From contig WGMU01000030.1 in the NCBI GenBank assembly GCA_016124895.1, forward strand, positions 1 to 57,531: 57,531 bases of DNA. Direction: 5' to 3'. The stretch comes from a bacterium (GTDB lineage: Bacteria > Planctomycetota > Planctomycetia > Planctomycetales > Planctomycetaceae). The notes beneath the pieces are model-generated. The model was not told the DNA's origin, did not search any database, and worked only from the letters and a program-made list of their open reading frames with translations. Of this stretch, positions 37,386-46,082 are shown piece by piece; the first letter of the stretch is position 1; each line of letters starts with the position of its first letter. Made by a program: the position numbers and the translations under genes.

Positions 37386-38897
37386 TCAATATTCGCAGAT
37401 GGCGATCAGGCCGGTCAGAAAACGATCCGCCGCAAACAGTGCATTCTTTGAATCGAAGCGGTCGTAATTGAAGACGCCGCCAACAGACCAGTGGTCGCTG
37501 AGCTTTTTCGTCAGACGGCTTCCCGCCCGCCAGATGTTCTCGTTCCGCGAGGGTGATCCGACAAAGTCAGGATAGTTGCGGTAACCCCAGCCACCTTCGA
37601 GCACCAGCAGCAGCGTTTCAGTCAGCGGGACTTCCGCTGCGACGTACGTGGAAATCGCGTCGTACGCATAATTCGCCCCGCGCAGATCCGCATGGTCGAG
37701 GTCAATTCCCACGCGAACCAGACGCAGAAAACGCTGGTTGATTCCGACGGTGTGTGCCCCACCAAGCCGATATGTCCAGCCGTCTCGGGAGGAAAGCTGA
37801 GGCTGCGTCCCATCGTTCAGAATGCTGGTGTGGTCCGTCGAGAAGTAACCGAAGGTCAGTGTTCGCGCCGCTCTGGGATCTACAGTCGCGGTCGCGTTCC
37901 AGACGGCGGCTGCCGAAGCCATCATCGTGTGTCGGATACCAATTGTGTGCCCGTCGAACGCGTCGTGAGTCAGCCCGTACTGCAGTCGCGTCACAACGAT
38001 TGTCGGCGTTTCGGCAAAGACTCGTTCGAGAAAAGCTCCTGGCTGAACGCTCTGCAGATTCAGATTCTGAAAGTTGCTTTCATTAAACGTAAAATGGCCA
38101 AGAAATGACGGTCCGGCTCCCCACTTGTCAGAGTCAACAACTCGGTATTCAAGCTCCGGTGCCAGAAAGAACTGAGCCGTATCCTTGCTGCCGGGAAACA
38201 GTTCGCGGTTAATCGGCGTCAGTGTGACATTGCTGTTGTAGACGGTTCCTGTTTCGAGCCGGGCTCGCAGACGTCGCGACTCCCGATCGGCCGGAGCGAC
38301 TTCGTCGGCGTCGGGAACAAGGGCCGAATTGTCGTATCGCGAGATCTCGTAGCCGGCCTGTTCGACCAGTCTGAAATCGGCGTTCGACGCGTTCAACAGC
38401 CCTGGAGTTGCGTCGCCGGGGGGCGCGGTTGTGTCCGTCTCAAAGCCCGAAGTGGGCCACTCGGGAAATACCGTGTCCGCTGCTGGCTGGTGGGCAGAAC
38501 TGTCTGCTGGTGAGAGGGTTTTCAGAAGCCGGCGTGCCGCAGTCGCGTAATCACTGTCTGGAGCGAATTCCAGTACCAGACGGCAGTGCGAAATCGCGTC
38601 ATCAGTGTTGCCCGCCTCGTAGAGCAGTGCAGCGAGATCACAGTGCGCGGCCGCGTTTTCCGGGTCAAGCTGCACGGCGGTTTCCAGTGCCTGGCGGGCT
38701 CCATGCTGGTCCCCGTCGCGGCGGCGAAGCTTGCCGAGCAGTCGCCAGTTGGATGCCTGATCTGCATCAGCGGCGACCCGGGCTTCGATACGGGCGCGCA
38801 AAGTCCGCCCGCTGTTTCGTGATTCGTCAGCCAGAAGTACGTCGCCAGTCGCCACAACATGCGCGGCGACGAGGACCATCTGCACCCAGTACTGCAT
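37386..38897 (-). CDS. TPR plus outer-membrane beta-barrel-like protein
   Basis: 503 residues from the ATG; a TTG three codons earlier is an alternative. After a short signal (to about residue 25), two or three TPR units occur (WRLLGKLRRRDGDQHGARQALETAVQLDPENAAAHCDLAALLYEAGNTDDAI). A Ser/Asp-rich linker leads to a C-terminal 300-residue region of alternating aromatic strands, beginning RARLETGTVYNSNVTL and ending with a terminal Tyr, as in outer-membrane barrels. The layout resembles surface-lipoprotein assembly modifier-type proteins. A terminator at 38993-39023 separates it from the upstream gene. Confidence 0.7.
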   Translation of the reverse strand: MQYWVQMVLVAAHVVATGDVLLADESRNSGRTLRARIEARVAADADQASNWRLLGKLRRRDGDQHGARQALETAVQLDPENAAAHCDLAALLYEAGNTDDAISHCRLVLEFAPDSDYATAARRLLKTLSPADSSAHQPAADTVFPEWPTSGFETDTTAPPGDATPGLLNASNADFRLVEQAGYEISRYDNSALVPDADEVAPADRESRRLRARLETGTVYNSNVTLTPINRELFPGSKDTAQFFLAPELEYRVVDSDKWGAGPSFLGHFTFNESNFQNLNLQSVQPGAFLERVFAETPTIVVTRLQYGLTHDAFDGHTIGIRHTMMASAAAVWNATATVDPRAARTLTFGYFSTDHTSILNDGTQPQLSSRDGWTYRLGGAHTVGINQRFLRLVRVGIDLDHADLRGANYAYDAISTYVAAEVPLTETLLLVLEGGWGYRNYPDFVGSPSRNENIWRAGSRLTKKLSDHWSVGGVFNYDRFDSKNALFAADRFLTGLIAICEY

Positions 38898-38992
38898 CAG
38901 GCTCAACGTCCCTGCTGAAATCCATCGGCAGCCGCGGGCAGTTCAGCGGTCCACAGAAACGTGGCCCGGCGATCAACCCCGGAAGGAAAAGA

Positions 38993-39023
38993 CCGGCTGG
39001 CCGGACGTTTCCCGGCCAGCCGG
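38993..39023 (-). terminator. Intrinsic terminator for the 12-residue-repeat protein gene
   Basis: A perfect 12-bp stem, CCGGCTGGCCGG with CCGGCCAGCCGG, and a 7-base loop. On the minus strand it is followed by TCTTTTCC. It lies 18 bases behind the stop at 39042. Confidence 0.85.
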
Positions 39024-39041
39024 ATCTCCTGAGACCTCCGG

Positions 39042-40406
39042 TTACGGAGATTCGGTTGCGCTCGCTGCCTGACGGGCACGCGTGACACTGCGGGCACTGA
39101 TGTCGCGATCGGTTGTGGCACTCGTCTGGTTCGCTGACTTCGATCGAGACTGGAAATCAACATTACGCTGACGGGTTTCGTCGGCGTCGTTCAGTCGGCC
39201 GGACGCGTCCAGCCGCTGGCGAATGCGGCCATCGAAGCGAGCGGCAGAGTCAGATCTTTGCGCAGTGCGATCTGAAGTCTGTGACGCCTGAGATTCACGC
39301 CGCTCTTCCACAGGACGACGGGAATACCCGGGAAATGCTGGAACCGCTGTACCGCCGCCGACTCGAGCACTCCCGGCCAAACGGCTTGAGGATCGAGTCG
39401 ACTGCTGACCGGCGAATGGCCCCGCAAACAGACTGGCGGACTGAACAGCTTGTGTCTGAGCGGCCGAGTCCGCTGCGAAGCTGCCGTTGGCCCCTCCGTT
39501 CTGCTGCGCCTCGGCCTGCATCGAAACACTGAACTGCAGCCGAGCCTGAGCTTCCATCCGATCGGCCTGGTCGAGCAGCGCTGCGTTGCCGGTCTCAACG
39601 GCCTGATCGCGCAACTGCTCGATCTGAGCCAGCCGCTGGTTCAGAACAAAACGCGTCCGCACTTTGGCGTCGGTGGCGCGCGAGTGGAGGTCCGCCCGCG
39701 AACGAACATCGACGGTCGTCCCGGTGGTCAAGCCAATTGCAGACGGTACGAACGGCTGTTGCGTTGCACCGCTTGCCTGCGTTGTCACAGCGGCATTCGC
39801 ATTCAGAAGCACGCCGGCGTTTTCCCGAAACAACGGTGACGCCGTCCTGACCTCGGAGCCATCTGAGCTGCGCAGGCGGTTCTGTCCACTGAGAGAAAAT
39901 GGAAATCTCAGGGCGGTGTCGGTCGAGCCGCGCGTCGTCGACCGCATCGCAGCCTCTGCTGCCGCGCGGTGACTGCTGCGCAGGACAGCCTCGTCGGAAG
40001 CACGCTGAGCCGCTCGAAGGGATGCCGTGGTTGCGGCACGTGTCGCGGTTGACGTCGCGAGATTCAATGCGGCCTGATTCGTCGATCTCAGCGCCGAATC
40101 GACAGCCACTCGACTGGCAGACCGGATTGCGGCATCGGTCGCCGCCTGACTGGCCGTCCGAACGGCCACATTTGCGGCTGCCTGATTCGCCGCTCGCACC
40201 GCCGCGTCGGCCGCCGTCTGATTGGCGACCCGCACGGCAGCGTCTGCCGCGGCCTGATTCGCCGAACGGACGGCTGCGTCGGACGTCGCACGCGTCGCCG
40301 TCTCCAGGGCAGCGCTTCCGGGCGCACCCAGACCTTGTGCGAATCCCGCCTGCGGCGCGACAGCGATTGCGAGTGACAGACCACAAAGAGAAACAATCCG
40401 TTGCAT
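39042..40406 (-). CDS. Secreted Ala-rich protein with eleven 12-residue tandem repeats
   Basis: 454 residues from the second of two adjacent ATG codons; GGAGG lies six bases ahead of it (40413-40417). A signal peptide (MQRIVSLCGLSLAIAVAPQA) is followed by eleven uninterrupted 12-residue units at about 36-167. The consensus is xAxQAAxDAAxR; examples are SANQAAADAAVR, VANQTAADAAVR and TASQAATDAAIR. Later units degrade (AAQRASDEAVLR). These are Ala-rich and likely helical. The rest is Gln/Ser/Arg-rich without a known domain, and the C-terminus is strongly charged. No family is recognised; a structural or surface role is speculation. Confidence 0.75.
   Translation of the reverse strand: MQRIVSLCGLSLAIAVAPQAGFAQGLGAPGSAALETATRATSDAAVRSANQAAADAAVRVANQTAADAAVRAANQAAANVAVRTASQAATDAAIRSASRVAVDSALRSTNQAALNLATSTATRAATTASLRAAQRASDEAVLRSSHRAAAEAAMRSTTRGSTDTALRFPFSLSGQNRLRSSDGSEVRTASPLFRENAGVLLNANAAVTTQASGATQQPFVPSAIGLTTGTTVDVRSRADLHSRATDAKVRTRFVLNQRLAQIEQLRDQAVETGNAALLDQADRMEAQARLQFSVSMQAEAQQNGGANGSFAADSAAQTQAVQSASLFAGPFAGQQSTRSSSRLAGSARVGGGTAVPAFPGYSRRPVEERRESQASQTSDRTAQRSDSAARFDGRIRQRLDASGRLNDADETRQRNVDFQSRSKSANQTSATTDRDISARSVTRARQAASATESP
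39906..40301 (-). repeat. 36-base in-frame tandem repeats (11 units)
   Basis: This is the DNA counterpart of the 12-residue repeats. The units run without gaps and all keep the reading frame. Divergence between units increases towards the C-terminal side, which suggests repeated duplication near the signal-peptide end. Confidence 0.8.
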
Positions 40407-40740
40407 CATGAACCTCCATGTCCTTTGACGGGGCCCGCGCCAGTGATCACGGCTCAAACGGCAAGCCGCGGGATCGACGGTCAACAGTTCACTTCATCAG
40501 CAGTGCCAACCGCGATCCAGACAGGTCATCCAGCTTCGCGCAGAGGAATCCATTCGTCGTCCTGACGCCTCTACGAACTGGTATCGACGGCGTGAACTGT
40601 ACTCCACGGCCGGATCTGCAACTCCAGGGGATCGCCCGGAAAAGGTTCGTACACGCATCAGGCTGAGAGCGCCCCGGTTGACTGCCGCACCAGCAGGATG
40701 GGCACCACTGCAAGCCAGCCTGGAAATCAGCCAGACAGAG
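40407..40740. other. Gap of about 330 bases without a recognisable gene
   Basis: Only short frames that overlap dtd in shadow are open here. It is the leader of the 12-residue-repeat gene (GGAGG at 40413-40417) and the 3' region of dtd on the same strand. I see no terminator-quality hairpin. Confidence 0.4.
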
Positions 40741-41190
40741 TCAGAACTGTCTGCGACTGTCCAGCAGTAGCGTGACCGGGCCGTCGTTGACGAGCGCGAC
40801 ATCCATGTGCATCTGAAACCGGCCGGTTTCGACCCGGATGCCCTGCCCACGGACTTCGGCACAGAAGCTCTCGTAAAGCTGGTTCGCTTTCTCGGGGCGG
40901 GCCGCTTCGATGAAGCTCGGCCGGCGCCCCTTGCGGGCATCTCCATACAGAGTGAACTGGCTGACGACGAGCATCGCCCCGTCGACGTCAGCCAGTGACA
41001 GATTCATCCGGCCTTCCGCGTCTTCAAACACGCGCAGTCCGGCAGCTTTGCCAGCGAGGTACACTGCGTCATCCTCGGTGTCGTCAACTCCTACGCCCAG
41101 CAGCACGAGGAAGCCGCGATCGATCTGGCCGGTGATCTCCCCTTCGACAGTAACGCTGGCCTGACTGACTCGTTGAATGACAGCTCGCAC
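40741..41190 (-). CDS. dtd: D-aminoacyl-tRNA deacylase
   Basis: 149 residues from a GTG start, the standard DTD length. The family's two signatures are complete: SQFTLYGD (77-84) and NDGPVT (135-140, the usual cross-subunit Gly-cisPro is seen as GPVT). [15 protein letters not shown] is the usual start. The enzyme removes D-amino acids and mischarged glycine from tRNA as a homodimer. It lies 163 bases behind the metallophosphoesterase on the same strand, so read-through is possible but not needed. Confidence 0.95.
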   Translation of the reverse strand: MRAVIQRVSQASVTVEGEITGQIDRGFLVLLGVGVDDTEDDAVYLAGKAAGLRVFEDAEGRMNLSLADVDGAMLVVSQFTLYGDARKGRRPSFIEAARPEKANQLYESFCAEVRGQGIRVETGRFQMHMDVALVNDGPVTLLLDSRRQF

Positions 41191-41353
41191 GGAAGGAACT
41201 CAACAGAAAGTGGGAGGAAAAAGAATCGATTCCACATCAGGAAGCGTTCTGCAGCGCAATGACTCAGAGACGCAAAAACGCAAAGTCATCATGAACCTGT
41301 GAGCCTTTGTGGCGACGCGCTGAGGTCAGGCTGACTCACTCACTTGGAGTGAT

Positions 41354-42163
41354 CTAAAACTGACCACGACGCCGCTCTTTGCCGGGCAGAACTTCCAGGC
41401 AGGTCGTCCACCAGCCAGTGAGGATCGTTTCGACAAACTCGACTGGCAGACATTCGCGACGCATTTCAGCAGCCAGCCGTTCGTGATCATAGCGCAGCGG
41501 GACGAATTCGACGCAGACACGAGCCGTTTGAGATTCGGCGGCGTTTCGGTCGCTGCCAGGAACTTCGACGATTGTATACCAGACGTTCGTGTTGCCGTCA
41601 TTTTCCGGCCGGCCGAGTACCCCCACATTGATAAACCGTCGGCCGTCGGACAGCTCACGCTGCCAGTGAATTCCGGTATGCGTTCCGAGAATCACGTCAG
41701 CCCGGTGGTCGCTCGCCAGGCGGTCGAGGAATGCAGTGCCTGTCGCCGACTCCCAGAGAAACTCGTTCGTCTGCCGCGGGCTGCCGTGACACAGCAGGAA
41801 GCGCAGACCGTCGATCTCAAAACGGATTTCCGGCGGCAGCGACCGCAGCCACTGTCGGTTTTCGCGGCTGGTATTTGCGGATGTGTAATCATAGCTGATT
41901 TGTGCGAAGTGGTTGTCGCGAGGGTCGGTATATCCGCACTGGCAATCCTGCAGATCGTTTCCAATGCTGTGGTCATAGTTGCCCTGTACGGTTTCGATGT
42001 CATGCTGATACAGCAGCGGAAAGACGCGATCCGGATGCGGGCCGAACGCGCCGAGATCGCCAAGACAGTAGAGTTTCTCCGCGCCGCGTGTGCGCGCATC
42101 GGTGATTGCGGCTTCGAGGGCCAGGTAGTTGTTATAGATGCCGCCGAAGAATGCGATTCGCAC
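41354..42163 (-). CDS. Calcineurin-like metallophosphoesterase with altered metal motifs
   Basis: 269 residues from the GTG at 42163, with GGAGG six bases upstream. The general layout of YfcE-like phosphoesterases is present: GDLGAFG (35-41), GNYDH (61-65), CHGS (125-128) and ILGTHTGIH (158-166) followed by INVGVLGRPENDG. The first motif, normally DxHGN, reads GGIYNN (7-12), and GHTH is replaced by GTHTGIH. The usual first-metal ligands Asp and His are therefore missing. It lies 90 bases behind the radical SAM gene and probably in its operon. The substrate is unknown. Confidence 0.8.
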   Translation of the reverse strand: MRIAFFGGIYNNYLALEAAITDARTRGAEKLYCLGDLGAFGPHPDRVFPLLYQHDIETVQGNYDHSIGNDLQDCQCGYTDPRDNHFAQISYDYTSANTSRENRQWLRSLPPEIRFEIDGLRFLLCHGSPRQTNEFLWESATGTAFLDRLASDHRADVILGTHTGIHWQRELSDGRRFINVGVLGRPENDGNTNVWYTIVEVPGSDRNAAESQTARVCVEFVPLRYDHERLAAEMRRECLPVEFVETILTGWWTTCLEVLPGKERRRGQF

Positions 42164-42253
42164 AGAAAGCCTCCATCGGAGAGGACGCGGACAGGCCGGA
42201 AGCTGACTGTTCTTCACGGAACCGCGGGACAGAACTGTCGGAACGTAATGCCG

Positions 42254-43195
42254 TTACTTCTCAACCGTCTTTGATGTCGGGTTCGTGCAGATCGCTCCAT
42301 ACTGATAACAGGTCGAACAGGCTCCGAAGGCGAGCGGAAAACTGCCGGCGGCTGCGTCAAGCGTTTCTCCGAGAATCGCTGCCTGTTCATCGAGCAGAAT
42401 CGGGCACACCGCGATGCCTCGATCCGTGACGACGCGACTGTGTGTGCAGATCAGTTGCCGGTCGTCGAAATTGGTCATCATTCCGGCAGTGACGCGATCA
42501 AAGCGGCCGTAACCTTTCGTGCGTTGTGCCTCGGCTCCGATCTGCAGACGCGGCAGAATTTTCAATCGCGGACGCGTGTAACCGTGTTGCCACAACGTCT
42601 CGCGGAAGCGGCCGAGCACTTGTTGATCGTCGGCGTCATCCCAGACTCGCGTCATCGTCATGATCGGCAGAAAGCCGTGCTCGACGAGCAGTTCGACACC
42701 GCGCATGGCTCGCGTGAATGATCGCTCGCCACGGATTGGATCGTTGAGTTCCGGCGTCGGGCCATCGATCGAGACGCGGAATTCCAGACAGTACTGACTG
42801 GCATCTTCCGCCATGCGCAGCCGCTCGATCCATTCCGGCCTGAGCACCGTTGCGTTCGTCAGGACGGTTGCCGGGCCGTACGTCAACGTCAATTCGAGGA
42901 TCGCAACCATGTCACCGTTGAGGAACGGTTCGCCGCCGGTGAAGTAGTACTCGCGGACGCCGAACGGAATGGATTCGTCAAGCCGGCGACGGACCTCGCT
43001 GATGCTCAGAAAGCCGAAACGGTCGTTGTGCGGACTGCAACTGATAAAGCAGTGAGTACATTCGAGATTGCAGCGAGTTCCAGCAACCTGAAACCACAAT
43101 TCGTCGAGCGACCGCAGCGGTACGCTCGGGCAACAGTTCACGTCTGAGGCCCCCTGCTCAGTGTCTGCTGGTGGGATTTCCGGAGCGGCACTCAT
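42254..43195 (-). CDS. Radical SAM enzyme with C-terminal SPASM-like cysteine cluster
   Basis: 313 residues. The iron-sulfur site is CNLECTHC (C42, C46, C49), in a context LWFQVAGTRCNLECTHCFISCSP. GGEP (87-90) binds SAM. The C-terminus holds C250, C264, C293, C296 and C303, an arrangement like a SPASM or twitch auxiliary cluster domain. The ATG overlaps the stop of the FAD-oxidoreductase gene by four bases, which suggests translational coupling. Such enzymes often modify peptides or small molecules; no precursor peptide gene is visible. The substrate cannot be named. Confidence 0.9.
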   Translation of the reverse strand: MSAAPEIPPADTEQGASDVNCCPSVPLRSLDELWFQVAGTRCNLECTHCFISCSPHNDRFGFLSISEVRRRLDESIPFGVREYYFTGGEPFLNGDMVAILELTLTYGPATVLTNATVLRPEWIERLRMAEDASQYCLEFRVSIDGPTPELNDPIRGERSFTRAMRGVELLVEHGFLPIMTMTRVWDDADDQQVLGRFRETLWQHGYTRPRLKILPRLQIGAEAQRTKGYGRFDRVTAGMMTNFDDRQLICTHSRVVTDRGIAVCPILLDEQAAILGETLDAAAGSFPLAFGACSTCYQYGAICTNPTSKTVEK

Positions 43196-44469
43196 TGAGC
43201 TGCAGCCTCCAGCAGAGAAAACGCGGCCTCGATCTGCTCGAGTCCGACGCGAATCAGAAACCGCGAATCTCGCCCGTAACTTTTGGCTCCGAGAATGAAG
43301 AATCCGGGCTCGGGATTACGCAGTGTCCCGGCTCCGGGTGACGTCTGCGACAGGCAGTCGCCGGACATTTCTCCGAGCAGCGCTGCGGCGAGTTTGATCG
43401 GCCCCTGAGTCGCATAGCACTCGTGAACCTGCAGTTCCTCGTAGAGCGATCGATCCGGTCGGTAGCCGACCTGTGCGACGATCCGGTCAACGATAAGTTC
43501 TTCACTGCATTTCCGACCTGACGCGCCGACTCTGCCTGTTGAGCCGCTGGATACACGAACCGCCAGCCGGTCACTCTCCGTGCAGCGGAGACTCTCAACG
43601 AGGGCGTCTCTGATCCAGCGGACGGAACTCCCTGGTTCGCTGCTGGTCAGTGCGAGTTCGTTCGCCGCTCGCGTCAGAGTGGCACGTGCAGAAAGCTGAT
43701 CGCCAGCGACCATTGCAATCGGTGGCGTCAGATCGGTTCGCGTCAGCCAGAGGCAGCGAGTTTCGGGAACCTCGGCCGCGAGTGCAGAAAGTGCAACGAC
43801 GGACGTTGCTGCCGAGTAGCCACTGCCGATGACCAGCGTGGTTTTCCCCGAGAAGTGGTCGCGATCGGCGCCGCATACATCAGGAATCTGATAGTCGATC
43901 CGGTCGGCGTTCGCTCGTTCGCCCGGACAGGGAATGCCGCCGGCACCGAGCCAGTTGTGATGGGAAAACGTGCCAGAGCAATCGAAGACAATGTCCGCTT
44001 CGACAATGGCTTCGCGCCGGGATTGCTCCTCAGTGTTTTCCAACGAGCCACTCTCCCGAGGCGTTTCGACCAGCAGCCGGAACGGGCTCGCGCTTCGTAC
44101 TGGCTGACCGATCTGATCTGACTTCCAGAGGTCGTGACGACTGATTGCGACGACTCGCGTTCGTTCGTGGATTCTGTCTGCCAGCAGCGACAACCGGCTC
44201 AGCGGGAGCAGATACTGGTCGACAAACTGCTGTCCGGTCAGCAAGGCATCGTCTGTCGGCAGTGGTTGACCGGCCAGTACCGCGCGTCCCCACGTCGAGG
44301 CGTTCATTCCGAATGGGCTGAAAAGCCGAACGTGCCCCCATGCTGTGACGTGATTTCCAATCGTGCCTTGTTCGAGTAGCGTGACGTCCCAGCCGGCAAG
44401 CTGCCCGCGGACGGCCGCTTCGAGCCCGATCGGCCCCGCTCCGATAATGACCAGCCTGCGTCCTGCCAC
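43192..44469 (-). CDS. FAD/NAD(P)-dependent oxidoreductase (flavin monooxygenase-like)
   Basis: 425 residues from the GTG at 44469, chosen because it starts the Rossmann strand RRLVIIGAGPIGLEAA; earlier residues are of low quality. The first dinucleotide site is GAGPIG (10-15). A second, in TTLVIGSGYSAATSVVAL, suggests NAD(P)H binding, as in flavin-containing or lysine/ornithine monooxygenases. HVRLFSPFGMN is an unusual conserved-looking stretch. It is coupled to the radical SAM gene by a 4-base overlap. An N- or S-oxygenase or a dehydrogenase role is possible; the sequence does not decide. Confidence 0.8.
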   Translation of the reverse strand: MAGRRLVIIGAGPIGLEAAVRGQLAGWDVTLLEQGTIGNHVTAWGHVRLFSPFGMNASTWGRAVLAGQPLPTDDALLTGQQFVDQYLLPLSRLSLLADRIHERTRVVAISRHDLWKSDQIGQPVRSASPFRLLVETPRESGSLENTEEQSRREAIVEADIVFDCSGTFSHHNWLGAGGIPCPGERANADRIDYQIPDVCGADRDHFSGKTTLVIGSGYSAATSVVALSALAAEVPETRCLWLTRTDLTPPIAMVAGDQLSARATLTRAANELALTSSEPGSSVRWIRDALVESLRCTESDRLAVRVSSGSTGRVGASGRKCSEELIVDRIVAQVGYRPDRSLYEELQVHECYATQGPIKLAAALLGEMSGDCLSQTSPGAGTLRNPEPGFFILGAKSYGRDSRFLIRVGLEQIEAAFSLLEAAAQ

Positions 44470-44610
44470 GTGACGTTCTCGCGTTGAGTTTCCTGATCGC
44501 CGTGTCGTCGTCCGGAATTGATTCTCTTCGCAGGGTGACAGACGCAGTAGAAGAACGGAACGACCTCCGCTCAACGACGCCTGCTGCGAAACGGTGGCGC
44601 TCCCGCTGGC

Positions 44611-45699
44611 TCAGGACCGAGCCGGGGCGAACGGCAACAGATCAATCGACGTTTTTTCTCCGGTCAACAGTTCGCTGACGAGGACCGCCGTGCCTGGCGA
44701 CATCTGCAGACCGGAACGGAAGTGGCCGGTCGCCACGACCGCGTTCTGCGCTTCCGGCAGTCGACCGATGAGCGGCAGTTCTCGAGTCGGACACGGTCGC
44801 AGCCCGGACCAGCAGCGTTCGACTTCCGCCTCGGCCAGTTCCGGTACAAGCGACGTTGCGAATTCCAGCAGACCGTTAACGCCGGCAACAGTGTTCTGTT
44901 TCACAAATCCAACACGTTCTTCGGTCGAACCGATCAGCACGCGGCCGTCCGGACGAGGGACCAGGTACCGCGGTCCCATTTCGATCACGCGTCGAAACAG
45001 TGGACGCGGAAGCTGCAACAACGCGATCTGACCACGAACTGGTTCAATCGTCACCGGACAACCGGCCACGGCCAGCAGCATCGACGACCATGCTCCGGCT
45101 GCAATGACAAACTGTTTGCCCGGCACCCGTCCATGTCCCGTCTGTGCGGCAAGGATCGCTCCGTCCGATCGCTCCCAGGCAGTGACAGGACAGCCTTCAA
45201 GAAACTTCACACCGGCCGCCGCGCACGCGGCTCTCACAGCTTTCAGATGACGCGGGTTCCGCGCCTGAGCGAGCGTCGGCAGAACGTACGCGTCGCACAG
45301 ATCGGCCGTCACTGCGGGTTCGAGATTGCGGACGGCGTCGGGAGCAACTCGCTCGACCGAAACGTCTTCGTCCCGCCACTGCTGGATTTCATCAGCGAGT
45401 GACGCATCGAACGAGACGATCAACCCGCCACAGACGCGATAGCCGTTGTCGATACCCGTCTGCTCAAACAACCGCGCGGTCCAGTCGGCCCACAGCGAAT
45501 GACTGAACGCTCGCAGTTGAGCGTGCGGCGATGCAGCGTTGCTGAGATTTCCCGGCGGGAAGAAGCCAGCTCCGGCCCACGAGGCTTCCCGGCCGACGCG
45601 TCCCTGTTCGACCAGCGTGACGTCGGCGCCGCGCCGAGCAATCTCCCAGGCGATCGACAGCCCGATGGATCCTCCACCCACAACAACAACGTCCGACAT
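44611..45699 (-). CDS. thiO: Glycine oxidase-type FAD-dependent amine oxidase
   Basis: 362 residues, the length of ThiO. DAO-family motifs are VVVVGGGSIGLSIAWEIARRGADVTLVEQG (Rossmann, 4-33), GREASWAGAGFFPP, CGGLIVSFD, IAAGAWSSMLL, EPVRGQIALLQ, and at the end GHFRSGLQMSPGTAVLVSELLTG, the Gly-oxidase C-terminal motif. ThiO oxidises glycine to iminoacetate for thiazole synthesis. No other thi genes are present, so a related amino-acid oxidase function is also possible. It lies 141 bases upstream of the FAD/radical SAM unit on the same strand. Confidence 0.8.
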   Translation of the reverse strand: MSDVVVVGGGSIGLSIAWEIARRGADVTLVEQGRVGREASWAGAGFFPPGNLSNAASPHAQLRAFSHSLWADWTARLFEQTGIDNGYRVCGGLIVSFDASLADEIQQWRDEDVSVERVAPDAVRNLEPAVTADLCDAYVLPTLAQARNPRHLKAVRAACAAAGVKFLEGCPVTAWERSDGAILAAQTGHGRVPGKQFVIAAGAWSSMLLAVAGCPVTIEPVRGQIALLQLPRPLFRRVIEMGPRYLVPRPDGRVLIGSTEERVGFVKQNTVAGVNGLLEFATSLVPELAEAEVERCWSGLRPCPTRELPLIGRLPEAQNAVVATGHFRSGLQMSPGTAVLVSELLTGEKTSIDLLPFAPARS

Positions 45700-45722
45700 G
45701 ACTCAAGCTTTTCCGGCTGAAC

Positions 45723-46082
45723 TCAGCCCTTCAGGTCCTGAACGGCGGCGGCGCGAGTCCCGTGCATTGCCCACAATCGACTGACCTGGGTCACGTCAAG
45801 GACTTCGGCGACAACTCCACTCGCACAACACACCGCCATTTTTCCATTGCGTGCCGTCAGTCGCCGCCACACGCGGAATAATGTCCCGAGAAACGCCGAT
45901 CCGAAGAACCTTGTCCGCCCCATATCAATCACAATGAGCGGCGGTTCTGCTGTTTTTGCAATGTCCAGCAGGTGCGTCGAGGCTCGCTCGAGAACGGATT
46001 CCTCAAGGTTGTCGTACTCGGCCCCGAGCACGACAACAGTAACCCCGTCCTGGTCGATCACTTCCAGATCTGAAACATTCAT
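45723..46082 (-). CDS. STAS-domain anti-sigma-factor antagonist-like protein
   Basis: 119 residues covering one STAS domain. The phospho-site loop reads DMGRTRFFGSAFLGTLF, where S62 stands at the place of the regulatory serine of SpoIIAA/RsbV, here in the form FGSAFLG. Partner-switch proteins of this type are phosphorylated by an anti-sigma kinase and dephosphorylated by a PP2C such as the SpoIIE-type protein at 1942-3429. No kinase gene is adjacent. The gene ends 23 bases before the start of thiO on the same strand. Confidence 0.85.
   Translation of the reverse strand: MNVSDLEVIDQDGVTVVVLGAEYDNLEESVLERASTHLLDIAKTAEPPLIVIDMGRTRFFGSAFLGTLFRVWRRLTARNGKMAVCCASGVVAEVLDVTQVSRLWAMHGTRAAAVQDLKG

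Noticed and set aside
39906-40301. Tandem 36-base repeats considered as a CRISPR array
   Set aside because: Units are contiguous without unique spacers and stay in frame within a signal-peptide-bearing protein.
42254-43195. Radical SAM gene considered as a peptide-modifying (RiPP) maturase
   Set aside because: The SPASM-like tail would permit it, but no short precursor ORF with a good ribosome site is visible between 41191 and 44610.
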